NCBI GenBank assembly: GCA_020847535.1
Contig: JADLBU010000037.1
Coordinates: forward strand, 1-64,000
Length of the DNA stretch: 64,000 bases
Source of the DNA: Phycisphaerales bacterium
GTDB taxonomy: Bacteria; Planctomycetota; Phycisphaerae; Phycisphaerales; UBA1924
Direction of reading: 5' to 3'
The notes under the pieces were generated by a model. It was not told the DNA's origin and did no database searches. It was given only the letters and a program-made list of their open reading frames with translations. Numbering within the stretch: the first letter of the stretch is position 1; the number at the start of each line of letters is the position of its first letter. Shown here one piece after another: positions 55,778-62,662 of this stretch. Made by a program: the position numbers and the translations under genes.

Positions 55778-56380
55778 TTATGGCACAGCGGGCAGCATGC
55801 GGAGGCAGCGACGAGTGCGCGCGGGAAGCAGCGTTGCCTGTGAGCCAAGCTGCTGCTGGCGAGCAGCGCGGCGGGCTGCGCAGAGGGCGATCGCGATCGC
55901 ATCGGCGATGTCGGGGGGGCTGGGGGGCTCGGCGAGGTTGAAGTGGAGCTGGATCGCCCGCTGCATCTGGTGCTTGTCGGCGTGTCCGTTGCCGGTGATG
56001 GATTTCTTGATCTCGTTGGGCTTGAGCTCGATGAGTCGCAGGCCGGCCTGGCGGATTGCCAGCAGAATGACACCGCGGGCGTGACCCATGATGATCGCGG
56101 TTGCCGGGTGTTTGTAGTGGGCGAACACGGCCTCGACGGCGGCGGCCTGGGGCTTGACGCGATCGATGAGGGCGCGGAGGTCTTCATCGAGCTCGGCGAG
56201 CCGGGCGGAGACGGCGGAGGCATCGGCCAAATCGGGGACGGCCTCTGAGGCCACACCGGGGCGGCGGGGCTTGCCGAGGCGGAAGACGCCGGCCTCGATC
56301 AGGCTTGGGGCCTCGGGATCGCCATCGATGCAGCCGTAGCCGGTGATACGGAGGCCGGGATCGATGCCGAGCATGCGCAT
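55778..56380 (-). CDS. ruvC: Holliday junction endodeoxyribonuclease RuvC
   Basis: 200 residues. It resolves Holliday junctions with RuvAB. Acidic catalytic residues: D7 in MRMLGIDPGLRITGYG, the Glu in AAAVEAVFAHYKHPATAIIMGHARG, and the Asp pair in DIADAIAIALCAA. KPNEIKKSITGNGHADKHQM is the typical DNA-contact segment. A 25-residue stretch (about 35-60, VASEAVPDLADASAVSA) extends the family loop. ruvA and ruvB are not adjacent. It lies upstream of dnaB on the same strand with 286 bases of repeat-bearing DNA between. Confidence 0.95.
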   Translation of the reverse strand: MRMLGIDPGLRITGYGCIDGDPEAPSLIEAGVFRLGKPRRPGVASEAVPDLADASAVSARLAELDEDLRALIDRVKPQAAAVEAVFAHYKHPATAIIMGHARGVILLAIRQAGLRLIELKPNEIKKSITGNGHADKHQMQRAIQLHFNLAEPPSPPDIADAIAIALCAARRAARQQQLGSQATLLPARTRRCLRMLPAVP

Positions 56381-56577
56381 GGGCTGGCGATCCTATCGGC
56401 TTGGGGAGGCAAAGGGGATCAATCGACTGATAACCGGCTGTGACGTAAAGGTCACGCTTCGGGGGCGCGAAGCCTCCGTGAGATCAGCGTATGGGGGAGG
56501 AACCGGGTGCTGTCAGCGCAGACAATTGGTCGAACCAATAACCGGCCGTTGTGCGTGGACGAGCAGGAGTGTCACCG

Positions 56578-56818
56578 ATGCTGGATTATCGCTCCGTCTT
56601 TACCGGCGACACGCATCTGGGCTCGCGGGGGACGCGCGGGGGGGAGCTGTCGGCGTTCCTCAAGCATGTGCGCTGTCAGCGGCTGTACCTGGTGGGGGAC
56701 ATCATCGACCTGTGGGCGCTCAAGCAGCGTTGGCGGTGGCCGGTGATGCATAACCAGGTGGTGCGGCGCATCCTCAAGCATGTGCAGTACGGGGCGCATG
56801 TGGTGTACGATCAGCCCG
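56578..56818 (+). pseudogene. Truncated calcineurin-like phosphoesterase (LpxH-like) N-terminus
   Basis: About 80 residues match the N-terminal part of UDP-2,3-diacylglucosamine diphosphatase-like phosphoesterases: MLDYRSVFTGDTHLGSRG (metal-binding DTH), LYLVGDIIDLWALKQRWRWP (GDIID) and HNQVVRRILKHVQYGAHVVY. The family continues with PGNHD; here the sequence turns into unrelated DNA at about 56818 (YDQPDD). The frame runs to 56913 without further similarity. Half of the active site is missing, so the fragment is not a working enzyme. Confidence 0.8.
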
Positions 56819-57118
56819 ACGATGGACCTCGACACGCACATCGGGCTGGCGGATCCCGCGGCTGCGCTCCAGCAGGTGCAGGCTGTCGAGTGCATGGATC
56901 TCGCCGCCGATGAGAGCCAGATGCTCGCGACATGCACCGATGGCGATGCGAGCTCGCAGCGCCTATTACACAACCAACGACACACATCGAGGCAAACCGG
57001 GTCATCCAGGGGCAGGCAGCACTCAAGCGGGTTCCGGGCCGGACGCCCGGCGCAAATCCTGAAGCTGTCAAAGGTTGGCAACGGCGGGCACGAGCAGCCT
57101 AAGCTTGTCACGCACTCG
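56819..57118. other. Unrecognised DNA between broken gene and tRNA
   Basis: No complete gene is visible. A plus-strand frame beginning near 56822 reads MDLDTHIGLADPAAALQQ and continues protein-like for about 45 residues. It may be the tail of another lost gene, but I do not recognise it. A ttggca (57075) and taagct (57100) pair before the tRNA is a weak promoter candidate with a 19-base spacer. Confidence 0.4.
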
Positions 57119-57203
57119 GCCGGAGTGGCGGAACTGGCAGACGCGACGGATTCAAAATCCGTTTCCCTTTAAAGGAGTGTGGGTTCGACTCCCTCCTCCG
57201 GCA
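57119..57203 (+). tRNA. tRNA-Leu (CAA)
   Basis: 85-base tRNA. The acceptor stem gccggag/ctccggc has discriminator A. The anticodon stem acgga/tccgt has loop ttcaaaa, giving anticodon CAA at 57153-57155 (reads UUG). A long class II variable arm (ttccctttaaaggagt) and T-arm gtgggttcgactccc complete it. The CCA end is not encoded. Confidence 0.96.
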
Positions 57204-57315
57204 TTGGTTGTGGCGGCGATCTTGGCGGGGGTGTGAGGAAGATTCGATACGTGATGGCGGCCGACTCCGGCGTTCTGGTCGGAAGTGATGTCTCGTACCT
57301 GCAGTGCGGGGCGAG

Positions 57316-58285
57316 CTATTGCTCGAGGAGCGTCCGGGCTTCGGTGGTGAAACGCAGGTTGTCGCGATCGCTCGCGTTGGCGGGGTCGGCCATCAGGGTC
57401 TGGAGCTGGCGGTACATGGCCTCGGCTTCGTGTCAGCGATCGAGCTTGACCAGGGTCATGATGATCGCGGCGAGGTCGATGGGGTGGCTGCGGCCGGTGT
57501 CCTTGCGGTTGAGTTCGTCGCTGCGGTGCAGTGTTCGCAGTGCCTCTCCGTAGCGGCCGGCGCGGTAGTAGGCGATCCCGAGCGTGTTGAGGAACCCGCC
57601 GTTGTTCGGGAATCTCGCGCAGATGACCTCGGCGATCGTGACGGCGCGATCGGCTTCCTGCTGCGGCCGACTGGCATCCTGAACGGCGCCCCAGACGGAG
57701 GAGTTTGTCCAATGGTAGCAGTCGCCCTCGCCGCTGGCGATCTTGAGGGCGGTGGCTCGGAGTTCTTCATCGGCGGATACATCGGCCTGGATCATCCGTG
57801 CGAGTACTTCCCCGATGTAGAGTTGCTGACGCCACTTGTTCACGAGCCTCTGGGCATGTGCGGCCAGGTAGCGCGTGAGGCGGGTTTGCGCGGAGGCTAC
57901 AGGCGCGGTTTCGAACGTAGCCCAGGCGTTGGGCGGTCCAAGTGCGTAAAGCGTGTTTCCATCGCGCGAGAAGGCCAGCCCGTGCGGCGGGTTGAGAGAT
58001 TCGAGGCGGAGGCGGAGCAGGTCATCCCCGGTCGTGGCGTCGATGATCGCGATCGGCAGTGAGGCTCCTGCAACGGCGAGCCGGGCCCCATCGGGCGACC
58101 AGGCGACTGCGTGCGTGAATCCCTCGAAGGGGCGAACCAGAGGTGGCGTCGATTCATCCAGGGACCAGATGCGGACGTTGCCATCGGCGTGGCTGGCGGC
58201 GAGTTGCCGGCCATCGGGAGAGAACGCGAGCGATGTGACCGGCCCGCCGGCAGCGCCCAGCTCCTGCGCGGGCTTGCCTTGCTGT
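57316..58285 (-). pseudogene. Broken WD40/TPR C-terminus of a Ser/Thr-kinase-like protein
   Basis: On the minus strand the frame carries WD40 repeats (VTSLAFSPDGRQLAASHADG, HAVAWSPDGARLAV, HGLAFSRDGNTLYAL) and then TPR-like helices (NNGGFLNTLGIAYYRAGRYG, EALRTLHRSDELNRK). An in-frame TGA at 57433-57435 interrupts VKLDR*HEAEAMYRQLQTLM, after which the frame continues to a natural-looking end (TEARTLLEQ) at 57316. The N-terminal kinase domain is absent: at about 58285 the sequence becomes part of a plus-strand gene. This layout is common at the C-terminus of planctomycete kinases. Both ends indicate decay. Confidence 0.75.
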
Positions 58286-58293
58286 TCGACGCG

Positions 58294-58569
58294 ATGAACA
58301 TGACCGACGATCCTGCCTGGTCCACCGAGCTGGTGCTGCGGGGACGGGACACCAACGCGGGCACATCTGCCACGAGCGGGATCCTGTTTGTCAACTCCGT
58401 GGATGATCGCCGCTGGTCGGTCGGACAGATGAAGGATGGCACGTTCACGTTCCTCAAGACGGGCGCGGGCAACACCTTCGTCTCGGTGCCGGCCCTGGAG
58501 ATCCGCGGCGGCAGCGACAGCGGCCCTGAGAACTTCACGAGAACACACACAGCGACGATCAAGCCTTGA
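58294..58569 (+). CDS. Fragment of unknown protein upstream of the dockerin gene
   Basis: 91 residues from an ATG at 58294, which may only be an internal Met of a larger lost gene. The sequence (STELVLRGRDTNAGTSATSG, WSVGQMKDGTFTFLKTGAG, NTFVSVPALEIRGGSDSGPE) reads as beta-rich and extracellular, but has no signal peptide. The stop lies 12 bases before the dockerin gene. I infer that its 5' part was removed by the same rearrangement that truncated the kinase-like gene. Function unknown. Confidence 0.5.
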   Translation: MNMTDDPAWSTELVLRGRDTNAGTSATSGILFVNSVDDRRWSVGQMKDGTFTFLKTGAGNTFVSVPALEIRGGSDSGPENFTRTHTATIKP

Positions 58570-58581
58570 AGGTGTTGAATC

Positions 58582-58899
58582 ATGAAGCTTGGAAATGCCA
58601 TGATCGCGGGCATGCTGGCGAGCCTGACGCTCGGGCAGGCAGCTCGTGCGGATCTGACGGTGACGTGGCACTCCATCGACGGCGGCGGCGTGGGGTCGGT
58701 TGCGGTCGGCAGCTGCACGGTGGGTACGACCATCGGTCAGCACGATGCCTTCAACCCGATCACCACCGGGTCGTACCAGCTCGCCGGCGGGTACTGGACG
58801 GCGAGCGAGCCGGGGTGTCCGTCGGATTTCGACGGCTCGGGGTTCGTGGACCTGGATGATTTCATCGCGTTCGTGGGTGCGTTTGAGGCTGGGTGCTGA
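58582..58899 (+). CDS. GC-type dockerin domain-anchored small secreted protein
   Basis: 105 residues. A signal peptide (MIAGMLASLTLGQAARA) is followed by about 50 residues with TWHSIDGGGVGSVAVGS. The end is a single calcium-loop dockerin-like motif, CPSDFDGSGFVDLDDFIAFV, closed by a final Cys. Such GC-type dockerin ends are frequent in Phycisphaerae and are thought to attach proteins to the cell surface. It is small for the class. Six heptamers follow six bases after the stop. Confidence 0.82.
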   Translation: MKLGNAMIAGMLASLTLGQAARADLTVTWHSIDGGGVGSVAVGSCTVGTTIGQHDAFNPITTGSYQLAGGYWTASEPGCPSDFDGSGFVDLDDFIAFVGAFEAGC

Positions 58900-58904
58900 G
58901 AAAA

Positions 58905-58946
58905 GGCACTGGGCATCAGACATCAGGCATCAGGCATCAGGCACTG
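58905..58946. repeat. Second six-unit heptamer array
   Basis: ggcactg, ggcatca, gacatca, ggcatca, ggcatca, ggcactg: six units, six bases after the dockerin stop. Length (42 bases) and outer units match the array at 6932-6973. Confidence 0.85.
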
Positions 58947-58956
58947 GTGAAATGCA

Positions 58957-58990
58957 AAGAGGGCCCGGCGGGTTGCCGGGCCCTCTTCTC
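58957..58990 (-). terminator. Bidirectional terminator between dockerin and sugar-binding genes
   Basis: A perfect 13-bp stem (58957-58969/58975-58987, aagagggcccggc) with loop gggtt. On the minus strand the A/T-rich end gives CTCTTTGCATTT, on the plus strand CTCTTCTCGTTT. It can end both convergent transcripts. Confidence 0.85.
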
Positions 58991-59008
58991 GTTTGCGAGA
59001 ACCGGTTC

Positions 59009-60031
59009 TCAATACTTGCGGGTCTTGATGTCCTCGGCCGCGGTCGCCTGTTCGAAGACGCTCGCCTTGGTGACGATGCGCTTCTCGACGGGCTGCTTGG
59101 CGAGCACGGCCTCGATCGCATCGAAGAGCTGCGGACCCAGAAGGGGGTTGCACTCGACGGTGCAGTTGAGCTTGCCGGCGATCATGGCATCAAAGGCGGG
59201 GCGGACGGCGTCGATCGAGATGATCTTGATGTCGGTTCCGGGCTTGAGGCCGGCCTCTTCGATCGCCTGGATCGCTCCCAGGGCCATGTCGTCGTTGTGG
59301 GCGTAGAGAGCGATGATCTGCTTGCCCTCTGGGCTCTTGAGGAAGGTCTCCATGACCTCGCGGCCCTTGGCGCGGGTGAACTCGCCGGTCTGGGTCTTGA
59401 TGATCTTGAGGTCGGGGTGGTTCTTGAGTTCTTCCTCGAACCCCTTCTTGCGGTCGATCGCCGGGGCCGATCCGGGGGTGCCCTGGAGTTCGGCGATGCT
59501 TCCCTTGCCGCCGGTGATCTTGGCCATGACGCGGGCGGCGCGGCGACCCTCCTCGACGAAGTCAGCGCCGATGAACGTGATGAAGAGGTCGGGATCGCTG
59601 ACCTCGACGGCGCGGTCGGTGAGGACGACGGGGATCCCGGCCTGTTTGATCTCCTTGAGGACGGGCTCCCAGCCGGTCTCGACGACGGGGGAGAAGGCGA
59701 TCACATCGACATCCTGGACGATGAAGCTGCGGAGGGCCTTGATCTGGTTCTCCTGCTTCTGCTGTGCATCGACGAAGACCAGGTCGTATCCGCGAGCGGC
59801 GGCCTCGGCCTGGATGGAGTCGGTGTTGGCCTTTCGCCAGTCGCTCTCGGCACCGATCTGTGAGAATCCGATTCGAGCCTTGGCCTTGGAGGCGTCGGCG
59901 GCGGGCTTGGGAGCCGAGGCATGGGCATCGCCGGCGGGCTTCTTCTCGCAGCCGCTGAACGCGAGCAGAGCTGTAATGGTGAGCGAGGCGATGGCGAGCC
60001 GGTGGGTGAGCTTGGTGGCAAGATCGGGCAT
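59009..60031 (-). CDS. Sugar ABC transporter substrate-binding lipoprotein (YtfQ-like)
   Basis: 340 residues. Lipoprotein signal ending F-S-G-C28. The periplasmic-binding-protein-1/LacI-type fold reads ARIGFSQIGAESDWRKANTDSIQ, LVFVDAQQKQENQIKALRSFI, VDVIAFSPVVETGW, VVLTDRAVEV, LQGTPGSAPAIDRKKGFEE and IIALYAHNDDMALGAIQAIEEAG. It is closest in pattern to YtfQ-type proteins, which bind galactofuranose or arabinofuranose. Divergent from araB-araD-isomerase, so L-arabinose (possibly furanose) is the probable ligand. The permease and ATPase genes are not in the window. AGGAA before the ATG supports the start. Confidence 0.9.
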   Translation of the reverse strand: MPDLATKLTHRLAIASLTITALLAFSGCEKKPAGDAHASAPKPAADASKAKARIGFSQIGAESDWRKANTDSIQAEAAARGYDLVFVDAQQKQENQIKALRSFIVQDVDVIAFSPVVETGWEPVLKEIKQAGIPVVLTDRAVEVSDPDLFITFIGADFVEEGRRAARVMAKITGGKGSIAELQGTPGSAPAIDRKKGFEEELKNHPDLKIIKTQTGEFTRAKGREVMETFLKSPEGKQIIALYAHNDDMALGAIQAIEEAGLKPGTDIKIISIDAVRPAFDAMIAGKLNCTVECNPLLGPQLFDAIEAVLAKQPVEKRIVTKASVFEQATAAEDIKTRKY

Positions 60032-60070
60032 GTGGGAGTTCCTGAAGTCGGTCGGAGGAAAAGTGGCCGA

Positions 60071-60118
60071 TTGCAGCCACTGGAGGACATAGTACACTAT
60101 CTTCACGATGTATGTCGG
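60071..60118. promoter_or_regulatory. Divergent promoter region with ATAGT-ac-ACTAT palindrome
   Basis: Between the divergent sugar-binding gene and araB. Plus strand: TTGCAG (60071-60076), 16 bases, TACACT (60093-60098). Minus strand: TACTAT (60089-60094) with a possible CCGACA about 18 bases upstream. Both -10 boxes overlap the palindrome atagtacactat at 60089-60100, so one repressor bound there could control both directions. Confidence 0.4.
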
Positions 60119-60151
60119 TCGCCGCGGGGGCGAACCGGAGGAGCCAGAGCG

Positions 60152-61891
60152 TTGACCTATCCGTACCCCAGACCAGCCGAGCCTGCCGGACCACCAACCT
60201 TCGCGCTGGGGGTGGATTACGGCACCTCAAGCGTGCGCGCGCTGGTTGTAGATACCCGAAACGGGGAAGAGATCTCGACCGCGGTATGGGCGTATCGCCA
60301 CGGCACGGATGGGGTCATCACCGATGATCGGGATCCCAACCTGGCTCGGCAGCATCCGGGGGACTACATCGAGGGTTTTGAGCGTGCGGTGTCGGAGGCG
60401 ATCGGTCAGGCCAGGCGGGTTGACGGCTTTGCGCCCGAGCGGATCGTGGGGATTGGTGTCGATACGACGGGATCGACGCCGATCCCCGTGGATCGACAGG
60501 GAATGCCGCTGGGGATGAGCGCTGAGTTTGCGAATGAACCCGCGGCGATGGCGTGGCTCTGGAAGGATCACACCTCGCACGCCGAGGCCGCGGAGATCAC
60601 GCAGAAGGCGGCGAAGGCGGGGTTGCCGTATCTGGCCAAGTGCGGGGGGACGTATTCATCGGAGTGGTACTGGTCGAAGATGCTGCGCTGCGAGCGGGCG
60701 CATCCCAAGGTGGCGCAGGCAGCGCACGCGTGGGTGGAGCTGTGCGATTTCGTGCCTGCGTATCTGGCCGGCTCGACCGATCCGCGCACGCTGCGACGGA
60801 GCATCTGCGCGGCGGGGCACAAGGCGATGCACCATGCCTCGTGGGATGGGCTGCCTGCCGCGGCGTTCCTGGAATCGCTGAGCCCCGGTTTTTCGCGATA
60901 CCGCTCCCGATACGACCAACGAGCGTTGCCATCGGACCAGCGTGCGGGAGCGTTGAGCGGGGGGATTGCCGCACGCGTCGGGCTGCCGGCGGGGATACCG
61001 ATCGCCGTCGGCGCGTTTGATGCCCACATGGGCGCGGTGGGCGCGGGCATCGGACCCGGTACGCTCGTCAAGATCATCGGGACGAGCACCTGTGACTGCA
61101 TGGTGTGGCCGATGGAAGCGCCGCTTGCCGACATTCCGGGTGTGTGCGGGATCGTGCCAGAATCGATCCTGCCGGGGATGTACGGGATCGAGGCCGGGCA
61201 GTCGGCGGTCGGGGATATTTTCAATTGGTTCGCGAGCGGGTTTGGGGGCGTGGGTGTGGGTGGGGGTGGGGGTGGGGGTGAAGATGCACATCGTGTGCTC
61301 TCGGAGGCCGCAGCGCGGCTCATGCCGGGGGAATCCGGGCTGGTGTCGCTCGACTGGCACAACGGCAACCGCACGGTGCTGGTGGATCCGCTCCTGACGG
61401 GCTTGGTCGTCGGTCAGACTCTGGCGACCACACCCGCAGAGATCTACCGGTCACTGATCGAGGCGACCGCGTTCGGCGCGCTCAAGATCATCGATCGAAT
61501 TGAGAGCTACGGGGTGAAGATCAACGAGATCATCAACTGCGGGGGGATTGCCGAGAAGAGCCCGCTGGTGATGCAGATCTACGCGGATGTCACGGGCCGG
61601 CCGATGAAGGTGAGCCGATCGGCGCAGACGTGCGCCCTGGGGGCGGGGATCTTCGGCTCGGTGGTGGGCGCTGCGCACAAGTCGGTGCCCGCAGCGCAGG
61701 CGGCGATGACGGGGATCAAGGCCCACATCTACCAGCCGCAGGAACGCAACACGGATGTGTACCGGAGGTTGTATGGCGTGTACTCGAAGCTGCACGATTC
61801 CTTCGGGCTCGCCGGCTCGGGAGCTGCGCTGGGGAATGTCATGAAGGAACTGATCGAGATCCGGCGGCTGGCGCGGGCCCGGAGGGTCTGA
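60152..61891 (+). CDS. araB: Ribulokinase
   Basis: 579 residues from a TTG at 60152 with ggaggag at 60137-60143. It phosphorylates L-ribulose to L-ribulose 5-phosphate. FGGY-kinase fold: FALGVDYGTSSVRALVVD (phosphate loop), ERIVGIGVDTTGSTPIPVD, AFDAHMGAVGAGI, KIIGTSTCDCMVWPM and ALKIIDRIESYGVKINEII. Length matches E. coli AraB. At about 61243-61281 a GGGGGT-type hexamer array encodes GVGVGGGGGGGEDAH, an insertion in a surface-loop position. It overlaps araD by one base (TGATG), indicating one operon. The TTG start may lower expression. Confidence 0.94.
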   Translation: MTYPYPRPAEPAGPPTFALGVDYGTSSVRALVVDTRNGEEISTAVWAYRHGTDGVITDDRDPNLARQHPGDYIEGFERAVSEAIGQARRVDGFAPERIVGIGVDTTGSTPIPVDRQGMPLGMSAEFANEPAAMAWLWKDHTSHAEAAEITQKAAKAGLPYLAKCGGTYSSEWYWSKMLRCERAHPKVAQAAHAWVELCDFVPAYLAGSTDPRTLRRSICAAGHKAMHHASWDGLPAAAFLESLSPGFSRYRSRYDQRALPSDQRAGALSGGIAARVGLPAGIPIAVGAFDAHMGAVGAGIGPGTLVKIIGTSTCDCMVWPMEAPLADIPGVCGIVPESILPGMYGIEAGQSAVGDIFNWFASGFGGVGVGGGGGGGEDAHRVLSEAAARLMPGESGLVSLDWHNGNRTVLVDPLLTGLVVGQTLATTPAEIYRSLIEATAFGALKIIDRIESYGVKINEIINCGGIAEKSPLVMQIYADVTGRPMKVSRSAQTCALGAGIFGSVVGAAHKSVPAAQAAMTGIKAHIYQPQERNTDVYRRLYGVYSKLHDSFGLAGSGAALGNVMKELIEIRRLARARRV

Positions 61892-62586
61892 TGAGCGCGA
61901 TCGACCAGCTCAGAGAGGCGGTGTGCGCGGCCAATCGCGCACTGGTGATGCACGCGCTGGTGACGCTGACGTGGGGGAATGTCAGCGGGATCAGCCGGGA
62001 CCGGAAGCTGGTCGCGATCAAGCCCAGCGGGGTTGCCTATGAGCAGCTTCAACCCCGGGACATCACGGTGGTGGGTCTGGATGGGATACCGGTTTCGGGA
62101 TCGTTGCGGCCATCGACGGACACGGCGACCCACCTGGTGCTGTATAGGGCGTTCCCCGGAATCGGGGGCATCACGCACACGCACAGCACGTACGCGTGCA
62201 TGTTCGCCCAGGCGCGGCGAGCAATTCCCTGCCTGGGGACCACGCACGCCGATCAGTTCAACGGCGAGGTTCCGGTGACGCGCCAGTTGACGGCGGCGGA
62301 GGTTGCGGCGGGGTACGAGGCGGCAACCGGAGATGTGATCGCCGAGCGGCTCAAGGGAATGGATCTTGCCGGCGTTCCGGGTGTGCTGGTCGCCGGGCAC
62401 GGGCCGTTCTCGTGGGGTGCGGATCCGATGAAGTCTGTGGAGAATGCCGCCGCGCTGGAGGCGATCGCACACATGGCGTACGGGACGCTGGCGCTCAACC
62501 AGACCTCACCGCTCGAAGCGCACATCCTGCGGAAGCATCACGATCGGAAACACGGACCGGGTGCGTACTACGGGCAGGGTTCGTAG
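61891..62586 (+). CDS. araD: L-ribulose-5-phosphate 4-epimerase
   Basis: 231 residues, identical in length to E. coli AraD. It converts L-ribulose 5-phosphate to D-xylulose 5-phosphate by a class II aldolase mechanism. Zinc-binding His residues are in GGITHTHSTYA and the C-terminal AGHGPFSWG/ HMAYGTL region; further signatures are TLTWGNVSGISRDRKLVAIKPSGV and TTHADQFNGEVPVTR. The ATG shares a base with the araB stop. The isomerase gene follows 76 bases downstream. Confidence 0.96.
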   Translation: MSAIDQLREAVCAANRALVMHALVTLTWGNVSGISRDRKLVAIKPSGVAYEQLQPRDITVVGLDGIPVSGSLRPSTDTATHLVLYRAFPGIGGITHTHSTYACMFAQARRAIPCLGTTHADQFNGEVPVTRQLTAAEVAAGYEAATGDVIAERLKGMDLAGVPGVLVAGHGPFSWGADPMKSVENAAALEAIAHMAYGTLALNQTSPLEAHILRKHHDRKHGPGAYYGQGS

Positions 62587-62662
62587 TGCCTCGTTGGTTG
62601 CGTTCTCGTTCGCCCCTCCCCCACTCTTCAATCGGTCACACGGTCAATCTCACGGAGTCTCC

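Noticed and set aside
57433-58923. Complete minus-strand gene of 496 codons
   Set aside because: Only the part below about 58285 resembles WD40/TPR proteins. The upstream half is shadow of the plus-strand fragment and dockerin gene.
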